From Treponema sp. (GTDB taxonomy: Bacteria > Spirochaetota > Spirochaetia > Treponematales > Breznakiellaceae), in the NCBI GenBank assembly GCA_031276685.1, contig JAISMQ010000199.1, positions 1 through 7,530 of the forward strand: a stretch of 7,530 nucleotides of DNA, given 5' to 3'. The notes under the pieces were generated by a model. It made no database searches and had not been told where the DNA came from. It was given only the letters and a program-made list of their open reading frames with translations. Shown here piece by piece: positions 1 to 5,246 of the stretch. The first letter of the stretch is position 1. Every line of letters starts with the position of its first letter. A program made the translations under genes and the position numbers.

Positions 1-5
1 GAAGA

Positions 6-24
6 AAAAGTCCTGCGGACTTTT
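6..24. terminator. Short hairpin with flanking A- and T-runs, probable bidirectional terminator
   Basis: AAAAGTCC (6-13) and GGACTTTT (17-24) form a perfect 8-bp inverted repeat around a TGC loop. Read forward, the stem is followed by CTCATTTT; read in reverse, it is followed by a run of five T and then CTTC. This resembles a small intrinsic terminator able to work in either direction, probably for a gene just left of the window. The G+C core is only four pairs, so strength is uncertain. Confidence 0.5.
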
Positions 25-35
25 CTCATTTTGCA

Positions 36-117
36 CGGGGGAGGTCTCTACCCCGCCATCCTTGGCGTAGGAATTCAACCGCCCCAAGGGGCGGGGTATT
101 CGACCCCCCTTCGAATA
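36..117. other. Cluster of inverted repeats in the leader of the HD-GYP gene
   Basis: Three inverted repeats lie in the 150-base gap before the HD-GYP gene: CGGGG/CCCCG (36-40 with 51-55), CCGCCCC/GGGGCGG (79-85 with 88-94, AA between), and TATTCGA/TCGAATA (97-103 with 111-117, C-rich loop). None is followed by a T-run, so they do not look like standard terminators. They could be mRNA leader structure or protein-binding palindromes. I see no match to a riboswitch class I know. A convincing -35/-10 pair for the downstream gene was not found here. Confidence 0.35.
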
Positions 118-150
118 AACGCGCTGTCCGGCTGGGTATAAGGATTCTTC

Positions 151-1410
151 ATGGCGGGGACAAGGACGGATTTTAGATCCATTTTGAGTCTTGATTCGGA
201 GCTGAATCAAATTCAAGACGTGGACCTGCTGCTGGAACGGATTCTGCTGGAGGCCCGGAAGGTGGTCCGCGCCGACGCGGGCTCTATCTACGTCATAGAC
301 CGGGGCCGGGACTCGCCGGGGGGCGAAAAAAAGCTGGTCATCAAGTACGCCCAGAACGACACTTCCCAGAAGAGCCTTCCCGCGGGCCGGAAGATGATCT
401 ACTCGGTATTTTCGGTGCCCGTCAACGAAAAATCCATATCGGGCTACTGCGCCCTGACCCGGAAGATCATCAACGTGCCCGATATGTACGAGATTCCGCA
501 GACCGCGCCCTATTCTTTTAACTCTAGCTACGACCAAATTTCCGGCTACAAAACCATCTCCACGCTGACGACCCCGCTGGTCACCGCGGATTCACGGCTG
601 CTGGGGGTTATCCAGGTTATCAATTCCAAAGATGACAACGGGGACGTGATTCCGTTTTCCCAGGAAGACGAGTTTCTGATCACCCATTTCGCCTCCAACG
701 CCACCACCGTTTTGCAGCGGGCCTACGCCACGCGGGCCATGATCCTGCGGATGATCAAAATGTCCGAACTCAGGGACCCCAAGGAAACCGGAACCCACGT
801 AAACCGGGTGGCGGGGTACGCGGTGGAAATTTACGAGCGCTGGGCCTACCACCACGGCGTAAGCGACGTGGAGCGGGAGAAATTCCGGGACACCCTGAGG
901 GTGGCCGCCATGCTCCACGACGTGGGGAAGGTGGCGATTTCCGACCTTATCCGGAAAAAACCGGGCCGTTTTACGCCGGAAGAATACCTGATCATGCAGC
1001 ACCACACCCTCTCCGGGGCGGGGCTGTTTGACGATCCGCAGTCGGAGATGGACACGATCTGCCGGGAAATAGCCCTGACCCACCACGAAAACTGGGACGG
1101 CTCCGGCTACCCCGGCTGGGTTGATTCGCAGACCGAAAAGCCGCTAAAAACCGACGCCCAGGGCAGGACCCTGGGCAGGGTGGGGGAGGAGATCCCCCTT
1201 ACGGGCCGGATCGTGGCCCTGGCGGACGTGTACGACGCCCTCTGCTCCAAGCGGGTGTACAAGGACCCCTGGCCCGAGGACAGCGTGCTTAAGGAGATCC
1301 GCGCCCTCTCGGGCGCCAAGTTCGATCCCGAGCTGGTGGATATCTTTTTCGAGATCCTCCCGAACATCAAGCAGATCCAGGCCATGTACCCCGAGGCGGA
1401 GGCGGACTAA
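151..1410 (+). CDS. GAF domain / HD-GYP domain protein, probable cyclic-di-GMP phosphodiesterase
   Basis: This 419-residue protein has an N-terminal GAF-type sensory domain (about residues 15-190) and a C-terminal HD-GYP domain (about 200-405). HD-GYP enzymes hydrolyse the second messenger cyclic-di-GMP, and the GAF domain normally gates activity by binding a small ligand. The expected HD-GYP residues are all visible: H216 in ETGTHVNR, the HD pair H256-D257 followed by VGK, H285, H311-H312, the GYP triplet 319-321 within HHENWDGSGYP, D359 in ALADVYDAL, and the late FDPELV element (391-396). The domain therefore looks catalytically intact. There is no signal peptide or membrane segment, so it should be cytosolic. 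The ATG is preceded by AAGGA (140-144) six bases upstream, which supports this start. Its last 44 bases overlap the convergent DUF188 gene. It appears monocistronic. The ligand is unknown, and activity on related cyclic dinucleotides cannot be excluded. Confidence 0.93.
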   Translation: MAGTRTDFRSILSLDSELNQIQDVDLLLERILLEARKVVRADAGSIYVIDRGRDSPGGEKKLVIKYAQNDTSQKSLPAGRKMIYSVFSVPVNEKSISGYCALTRKIINVPDMYEIPQTAPYSFNSSYDQISGYKTISTLTTPLVTADSRLLGVIQVINSKDDNGDVIPFSQEDEFLITHFASNATTVLQRAYATRAMILRMIKMSELRDPKETGTHVNRVAGYAVEIYERWAYHHGVSDVEREKFRDTLRVAAMLHDVGKVAISDLIRKKPGRFTPEEYLIMQHHTLSGAGLFDDPQSEMDTICREIALTHHENWDGSGYPGWVDSQTEKPLKTDAQGRTLGRVGEEIPLTGRIVALADVYDALCSKRVYKDPWPEDSVLKEIRALSGAKFDPELVDIFFEILPNIKQIQAMYPEAEAD

Positions 1411-1840
1411 GCTTGGTCAGAAGCCGGTCCAGGCTGTTTGCCATGGCCCTGGCCTCCTGCTTGCCGTAGGACGGGTTCCGCTCCGTGTCCAGGCCGTTAC
1501 GCGCCAGGCCCACGATAAAATTCCGCAGCGAAAGCCGCTCCCTGATATTTTCCGGGGTGTAGACCCCGCCCCGGTCATCCATGACGGCGACGCCCCGCTC
1601 CACGAGCCGCGCCGCCAGGGGTATGTCCCTGGTGACGGCCAGATCCCCCTGCCGGGCCAGTTCCACGATGCGGTCGTCGGCGGCCCCGTCCTCCGGCGGG
1701 CAAAGCTCCATAAGCCCCTCCAGCCCCGGTATGGGGCGGTTGGCTACGAAAACGGCGCCGAAACCCCGGCGCTTTGCCGCCCGCAGTACCAGTTCCCGGG
1801 CCGGGCGGGGGCAGGAATCCGCGTCTACGAAAACCCTCAC
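1367..1840 (-). CDS. YaiI/YqxD family (DUF188) protein
   Basis: This 157-residue protein belongs to the UPF0178/DUF188 family (E. coli YaiI, B. subtilis YqxD), a PIN-like fold of uncertain biochemical role. Family hallmarks are visible: the N-terminal strand with DADSCP (residues 6-11, acidic D6 and D8), ADDRIVELA (54-62), TRDIPLAARL (70-79), and DDRGGVYTPENIRERL (88-103) ahead of a terminal helix with LDRLLTK. The conserved acidic residues suggest a metal-dependent nuclease-like site, but function is not established. Translation starts at GTG (1838-1840), 24 bases after the ManA stop and in the same frame, with only a weak ribosome site (AGGCTG), so translational coupling is likely. It is the last gene of the infC operon. 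Its final 14 residues (LSPPPPRGTWPGSA) lie past the usual family end and are encoded entirely in the 44 bases overlapping the opposing HD-GYP gene, suggesting loss of an earlier stop codon. Confidence 0.88.
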   Translation of the reverse strand: MRVFVDADSCPRPARELVLRAAKRRGFGAVFVANRPIPGLEGLMELCPPEDGAADDRIVELARQGDLAVTRDIPLAARLVERGVAVMDDRGGVYTPENIRERLSLRNFIVGLARNGLDTERNPSYGKQEARAMANSLDRLLTKLSPPPPRGTWPGSA

Positions 1841-1864
1841 GGCAGCCTGAGCCTGTTTCGCGTC

Positions 1865-3400
1865 TCAGCGGCCCGCCGGGGCGGGGGGGAGGGACGCGGC
1901 GTAGAGGGTGTAGGTTCCCGAAAAGGCCGGGGGATCCGGCAGCGGGGGGATACAGGCCGATTCGCCGGGCCCCAGTTCCCAGGGGCCCCCGGCGTCCGAG
2001 GCGGCGCGGAGGCTGCCCGAGGTAACGATGACGATTGCCGGGCCCGGGACGGGGCAGGGGCCCTGGAAATCCCGGACAACCGAAAGGGAAAATTCCTTGC
2101 AGGGGCTTGGGTAGGTAAAAACCGCCGGGCCCGCCGGGCCTGTCCCGGAGGGCTCCCCCAGCAGATCCGGCATGAAGGGGTGGAAGTACAGGACCTTCAT
2201 AAGCTCGTCCAGGTCCACGTGTTTGGAACTGAGGCCGCAGCGGAGCACGTTGTCCGAGTTGGCCATCAGTTCCACGCCGAACCCGTCCACATAGGCGTGG
2301 AGGATCCCTTCGGGAAGGTAGACGGCCTGGCCGCTTTCCAGGCGGATCAGGTTGAGGTAGAGGGGGGCCAGGACCCCCGGATCCCCGGGGAAGAGTTCCG
2401 CGAGGCGCCGGACCAGGGGCCAGATGTTTTCGTCAATCCCCGCGGGGCCCCGTGCCTGCGTAGAAGCGTAGGCGGTCAGCCCCCGCCGGAGTTCGCCGGG
2501 CAGCCCGAACAGGGCCGCGAGGAAGTCCCGCAGGGGCAGCCGCGACTGCCCGCCGGTATTCTCAAGGGAATTCCGCAGGGGCGCCAGGGCGTTTTGCAGG
2601 AAAGGCGGGGCCCCGGCAAAATACGCGCCGAGGAGCGTGACGATGTCGTTCGGGGGCCGGAAGCCGCAGAGGGCGGTAAAGGGGCTTAGGGCGCAGAGGA
2701 TCTCCGGCTTGTGGTTGTCGTCCTTGTAGTTCCGCTCCGGGGCGTCCAGGGCTATGCCCCGCTCGTTTTCCCGCTGCCAGCCCTGCCGCGCCTGCTCCCT
2801 GCCGGGGTGGGCCTGGATGGAAAGGGGCCGGTCCGCGGCGAGAAGCTTGAACAGGAAGGGGAGGCCCCCGAAATTCGCCGCCCCCTCCTTTCCCACGTAG
2901 CGGGGGGGATCCACGGCGATAAGCTGCGCCAGGCTCCGCTTCCCGTCCCCGTCCTTCAGCATCGAAGGGGCCGCGGGGTGTACGCCCATCCAGAGTTCCG
3001 CCCAGGGTTCCCCGCCGGGGTTCTCGCGGCGCATCAGCCGGGGTATCCAGCGGGGGGAACCCCAGTCGTAGTGTTTTACCGTGTTTTCAAGCGGGTACAG
3101 GGCCCGGGCTGCGCCCTTTTCAAGGGTCTCGTCCAGCCGGGCCATAAGGCCCAGGGTGCGCCGCAGGGTCTCCTCTTTTTCCGGGGCCTCGGATTCCCTG
3201 AGCTTGCGGAGATCGTCGCAGAGCAGGTAGCCCGTCAGGATGGCGATTTTTAGGGGGTCTTTAAGGCCGGTCGATTCCTGGGTGTCCTGCAGCCTGCGGT
3301 AGTATTCGCCCAGAAGCTGCTCCAGGTAGGGCCCGTCCTCGTCCGCGCTTATGCTAAAGGAAGTGCCGAGGACATCGAAACGCAGGGTGCTTCCGGGCAT
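1865..3400 (-). CDS. manA: ZapA-like domain fused to class I mannose-6-phosphate isomerase
   Basis: This 511-residue protein has two parts. Residues 5-70 read as a ZapA-type cell-division domain: a beta start (LRFDVLGTSFSISADED), a helix (PYLEQLLGEYYRRLQ), then KIAILTGYLLCDDLRKLRE; ZapA promotes FtsZ bundling. From residue 101 on it is a complete type I phosphomannose isomerase, interconverting mannose-6-phosphate and fructose-6-phosphate in the cytosol. ManA begins with LYPLENTVKHYDWGS and has the zinc ligands Q196 and H198 (SIQAHPG), E233 (HKPEIL) and H368 (GILHAYVDG), plus the signature at 381-396 with catalytic Arg387. No stop or frameshift separates the parts. The codon where free ManA would have Met is CTG (3098-3100). 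An in-frame ATG exists at residue 86 but has no good ribosome site. The chosen ATG is six bases after the stop of the upstream coiled-coil gene and has no Shine-Dalgarno, implying coupled translation. Free ManA proteins are about 390-410 residues, so the extra hundred fits a fusion. The ManA assignment is near certain; ZapA is a strong pattern match. Confidence 0.92.
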   Translation of the reverse strand: MPGSTLRFDVLGTSFSISADEDGPYLEQLLGEYYRRLQDTQESTGLKDPLKIAILTGYLLCDDLRKLRESEAPEKEETLRRTLGLMARLDETLEKGAARALYPLENTVKHYDWGSPRWIPRLMRRENPGGEPWAELWMGVHPAAPSMLKDGDGKRSLAQLIAVDPPRYVGKEGAANFGGLPFLFKLLAADRPLSIQAHPGREQARQGWQRENERGIALDAPERNYKDDNHKPEILCALSPFTALCGFRPPNDIVTLLGAYFAGAPPFLQNALAPLRNSLENTGGQSRLPLRDFLAALFGLPGELRRGLTAYASTQARGPAGIDENIWPLVRRLAELFPGDPGVLAPLYLNLIRLESGQAVYLPEGILHAYVDGFGVELMANSDNVLRCGLSSKHVDLDELMKVLYFHPFMPDLLGEPSGTGPAGPAVFTYPSPCKEFSLSVVRDFQGPCPVPGPAIVIVTSGSLRAASDAGGPWELGPGESACIPPLPDPPAFSGTYTLYAASLPPAPAGR

Positions 3401-3406
3401 GGCGGG

Positions 3407-3892
3407 TTAAAAAATATCCAGCTCGCCTGAGGCCGGGGCGTCCGGGGCCGCGTCGAAGTCCTCCGGATCGTCGTCCCCTTCCGGCTCCAGTTTTTCTATC
3501 CCGCCGGCGTCCGCGCCGGGCTCCCGGATGGCGGGCGGCGCGCCGGGCTCCCGGGCTGCTCCGGGAAGCGGCGACGGGCTTTCCTTTTTCGGCTCCGGTT
3601 TGGCCTCCCCGCCTTCCCGGCGGGGCGGAATCCTGGCTTCGGGCGGGGCGATGCTCTGTTCGACAGCGTCCTCGAATTTGTTCAGGCGGTCCAGGGCGGA
3701 GAGGATCCCCTCTTCGATACGCCCCTGGTCTTCCCTGAACTTCCGGATCAGGACTTCCAGCTCGTCAATCCGCGTTTGATACGAATCAAGCTTCCCCTGC
3801 AACTGGGAATTTTCACGGGAGATCCGTTCCACGTAGTCGATGGCGCGGGCCACCTTTGTTTCCAGCAGCTTAACCTGTTCAAGGGTTATCAT
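3407..3892 (-). CDS. Coiled-coil protein with acidic proline-rich tail, ZapB-like
   Basis: This 161-residue protein has a two-part layout. Residues 1-82 form a heptad-rich helix with no proline (LEQVKLLETKVARAIDYVER onward, through IDELEVLIRKFRED), a probable coiled coil. Residues 83-161 are low-complexity, rich in Pro, Glu, Asp and Ala, probably disordered, with an acidic patch (EGDDDPEDFD) and the exact C-terminus GELDIF. Length and coiled-coil character, and its place directly before a ZapA-like domain, suggest a ZapB-like division accessory protein that may partner the downstream ZapA domain; this is inference, because coiled coils match many families. No signal peptide or membrane segment is present. 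ATG at 3890-3892 follows a GGGGG run six bases upstream. It starts 27 bases after rplT and ends six bases before the ZapA-ManA start, so it is clearly within the operon. Confidence 0.8.
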   Translation of the reverse strand: MITLEQVKLLETKVARAIDYVERISRENSQLQGKLDSYQTRIDELEVLIRKFREDQGRIEEGILSALDRLNKFEDAVEQSIAPPEARIPPRREGGEAKPEPKKESPSPLPGAAREPGAPPAIREPGADAGGIEKLEPEGDDDPEDFDAAPDAPASGELDIF

Positions 3893-3919
3893 GGTACGCC
3901 CCCATAGTCCTCAGGCCGC

Positions 3920-4279
3920 CTAGCCGGAAACGGCCGTTTTCGCCTTTCCGACGATTGCCTTAAACGCCGCCTCGTCCTGTATGGCCAGAAAGGCCAGGGC
4001 CTTCCGGTCAATCCTGATCCCCGCCTTCGCAAGGCCGTCCACCAGCCGCGAATAGGAAATTCCCTCCGCCCGGCAGGCGGCGTTGATCCGGATAATCCAC
4101 AGGCGCCGGAAATCGCCCTTCCGGTCCCGCCGGTCCCGGTAGGCGTAGGAAAGGCCCTTGGTAACGGCGTCTTTCGCCGTCTTGTAGTTGGAATGTCTGC
4201 GCCCCCAGTAACCTTTGGCCTGTTTTAAGATCTTTTTACGGTGGTTTTTCCGTTTGGCGCCATCTACCGCTCTTGGCAT
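3920..4279 (-). CDS. rplT: 50S ribosomal protein L20
   Basis: This is bacterial L20, 119 residues, an early-assembling 23S rRNA-binding protein of the large subunit that in several bacteria also represses its own operon. The basic N-terminal helix (MPRAVDGAKRKNHRKKILKQ) and the globular C-terminal domain (IIRINAACRAEGISYSRLVDGLAKAGI onward) match the family throughout. The frame stays open upstream to an ATG at 4378, but the ATG at 4277-4279 is the true start: it has AGGAG (4286-4290) six bases upstream and gives the canonical N-terminus, while the extension is Gly/Pro-rich and derives from intergenic repeats. The gap to rpmI upstream is 160 bases, long for this gene pair. The downstream coiled-coil gene follows after 27 bases. 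Confidence 0.98.
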   Translation of the reverse strand: MPRAVDGAKRKNHRKKILKQAKGYWGRRHSNYKTAKDAVTKGLSYAYRDRRDRKGDFRRLWIIRINAACRAEGISYSRLVDGLAKAGIRIDRKALAFLAIQDEAAFKAIVGKAKTAVSG

Positions 4280-4333
4280 GTTCTTCTCCTTATGCTGGCC
4301 CGGACCGCCGGCCTCGCCGCATGGTGTTACGCC

Positions 4334-4380
4334 CCCGGCGTCCCAAGGATCGCCCGGCGTCCCAGGGACGCCCGGCATCC
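4334..4380. repeat. Three short near-direct repeats with internal palindrome
   Basis: CCCGGCGTCCCA occurs at 4334-4345 and 4353-4364, and a degenerate copy, CCCGGCATCC, at 4371-4380, with periods of 19 and 18 bases. The second copy with its right flank forms the palindrome GGCGTCCC-A-GGGACGCC (4356-4363 with 4365-4372). On the reverse-strand transcript the GGCGUCCC from 4372-4365 could pair with GGGACGCC from either repeat (4363-4356 or 4344-4337), giving two mutually exclusive stems. Confidence 0.6.
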
Positions 4381-4385
4381 GCGGG

Positions 4386-4418
4386 TTTTACGGCCTTTTC
4401 AACGAAAGGGCCGTAAAA
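4386..4418 (-). other. Long hairpin 21 bases after the rpmI stop
   Basis: TTTTACGGCC (4386-4395) and GGCCGTAAAA (4409-4418) are perfectly complementary over 10 bp. After one interruption (T4396 opposite G4408), TTTC/GAAA adds four more pairs around an AAC loop. On the reverse transcript the interruption is a C-A mismatch. The stem is not followed by a T-run in either direction, so it is not a standard terminator. It could protect mRNA 3' ends, mark a processing site, or be part of a control element for rplT. Confidence 0.6.
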
Positions 4419-4439
4419 ATCCACACGTGCAACAGGCTC

Positions 4440-4640
4440 CTAGCCGTAGGGCAGGAGCCGTTTTTTTATAACGGCCACGTTATCGCTCGATAAAATACCG
4501 CCCCGGCGGAGGTTCCGCTTCCGCTTGGCGGACTTCTTGGTAAGGATATGCCTAAGGTTCTGTTTTTTGTACTTAACCTTACCGCTTCCCGTAAAAGAGT
4601 AACGCTTGGCCGCGCTTTTCTTCGTCTTCATCTTGGGCAT
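4440..4640 (-). CDS. rpmI: 50S ribosomal protein L35
   Basis: This is bacterial L35, 66 residues, a small, very basic large-subunit protein. The N-terminus MPKMKTKKSAAKRYSFTG and the central KQNLRHILTKKSAKRKRNLR stretch are classic for the family, and the length is normal. ATG at 4638-4640 has CGGAG six bases upstream. It starts 15 bases after the infC stop and is surely cotranscribed with it. The unusual point is the long, structured gap before rplT. Confidence 0.98.
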   Translation of the reverse strand: MPKMKTKKSAAKRYSFTGSGKVKYKKQNLRHILTKKSAKRKRNLRRGGILSSDNVAVIKKRLLPYG

Positions 4641-4655
4641 ATACCGCTCCGTGTC

Positions 4656-5174
4656 TTATTTTTTGGCCTTGGGGCTTAGCACCATGGACATGAACCGCCC
4701 TTCCATGGCCGGAGCTTTGTCCATTACGTAGTCCCCTTCCAGCCGGGCCTGGACATCCTTAAGGACCTCCAGCCCCAGTTCCGTATGGGCAAGTTCCCGG
4801 CCCCTGAAACGGACCGTTACCTTGACCTTATTGCCTTCGCCAAGAAATTCCCGCACGTGTTTGGATTTGAAATCCAAATCGTGTTCGTCAATCTTCGGCT
4901 GCATCCGGATTTCTTTAAGCTTGAGCAGTTTCTGCTTTTTCTTTGAATCCCGGACCTTTTTTTCGTTTTCGAATTTGAATTTGCCGTAATCCATGATCTT
5001 GACTACCGGCGGATTGGCCTGCGGGGCCACTTCCACCAGATCAAGACTCAGACCCTTGGCGATTTCAAGGGCCTCCAGAGTACTCATGATCCCCTGCTGC
5101 TCGCCTTCGTCCCGGATGAGACGTACTTCCCGCACCCGGATCTGTTCGTTTATCCGTAAATCCTTGTCCGACAA
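4656..5174 (-). CDS. infC: Translation initiation factor IF-3
   Basis: This is IF-3, 172 residues, which binds the 30S subunit, keeps it apart from 50S, and checks start-codon and initiator-tRNA pairing. The N-domain begins with LRINEQIR (residues 6-13) and ends with the family signature around residues 59-72 (KIMDYGKFKFENEK). A Lys-rich linker helix (74-88) leads to the C-domain (KEIRMQPKIDEHDLDFK onward). The start is TTG (5172-5174), supported by a strong ribosome site GGAGGAGGT (5178-5186); no ATG near the N-terminus would keep RINEQIR. infC often carries a non-ATG start tied to autoregulation; TTG is a milder case than the E. coli AUU. It is the first gene of the operon, with a promoter about 45 bases upstream. 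Confidence 0.98.
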   Translation of the reverse strand: MSDKDLRINEQIRVREVRLIRDEGEQQGIMSTLEALEIAKGLSLDLVEVAPQANPPVVKIMDYGKFKFENEKKVRDSKKKQKLLKLKEIRMQPKIDEHDLDFKSKHVREFLGEGNKVKVTVRFRGRELAHTELGLEVLKDVQARLEGDYVMDKAPAMEGRFMSMVLSPKAKK

Positions 5175-5186
5175 CTGACCTCCTCC

Positions 5187-5199
5187 GCCCCCACGGGGC
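5187..5199 (-). promoter_or_regulatory. Small hairpin abutting the infC ribosome-binding site
   Basis: On the transcript GCCCC-GUG-GGGGC can form a five-pair all-G+C hairpin that ends exactly where the GGAGGAGGU ribosome site (5178-5186) begins. It may stack near the site or tune infC initiation. Only the complementarity is seen; function is speculative. Confidence 0.35.
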
Positions 5200-5216
5200 A
5201 GGGGACAGTAGCGATA

Positions 5217-5246
5217 ACTATACCGGAACTATTAAAAGTTTGTCTA
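5217..5246 (-). promoter_or_regulatory. Sigma70-like promoter of the infC operon
   Basis: Reading the reverse strand, TAGACA (5241-5246) and TATAGT (5217-5222) each match the -35 and -10 consensus at five of six positions and are 18 bases apart. Initiation would fall near 5210, leaving a leader of about 35 bases that holds the small hairpin and the strong ribosome site. This is the only good promoter pair noticed upstream of infC. The leader is too short for a Bacillus-type L20 leader unless an additional promoter lies farther upstream. Confidence 0.6.

Larger units (their letters stand above)
4280..4439 (-). promoter_or_regulatory. Structured rpmI-rplT spacer, possible autoregulatory mRNA region
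   Basis: This 160-base spacer separates L35 from L20, genes that usually lie close together. On the transcribed strand it holds, in order, a long hairpin (4386-4418), a G+C-rich cluster of short repeats able to form alternative stems (4334-4380), and the rplT ribosome site (4286-4290). L20 controls its own operon through mRNA structure in E. coli and, by a different leader, in Bacillus, so a regulatory role here is plausible. No match to either known L20 site was recognised. The assignment is inference from position and structure. Confidence 0.35.

Noticed and set aside
25..150. Cyclic-di-GMP riboswitch in the HD-GYP leader
   Set aside because: The conserved core elements of known cyclic-di-GMP riboswitches were not seen; only simple hairpins are present.
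592..1086. 164-codon reverse frame inside the HD-GYP gene
   Set aside because: It is antisense to conserved HD-GYP motifs and shows no recognisable domain.
3141..3143. In-frame ATG (residue 86 of the fusion) as a separate manA start
   Set aside because: No ribosome site at suitable distance, and it would add 15 non-family residues before the ManA domain; kept only as a minor alternative.
2180..3253. Two forward frames (2180-2689 and 2711-3253) opposite manA
   Set aside because: They are long only because the DNA is GC-rich; the opposite strand encodes an unmistakable ManA.
4280..4378. N-terminal extension of L20 by 33 Gly/Pro-rich residues
   Set aside because: The extension comes from intergenic repeats; canonical L20 starts at 4279 with a good AGGAG site.
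4215..4493. Forward frames across the rpmI-rplT spacer
   Set aside because: They run antisense to L20 and L35, lack ribosome sites, and have no recognisable content.
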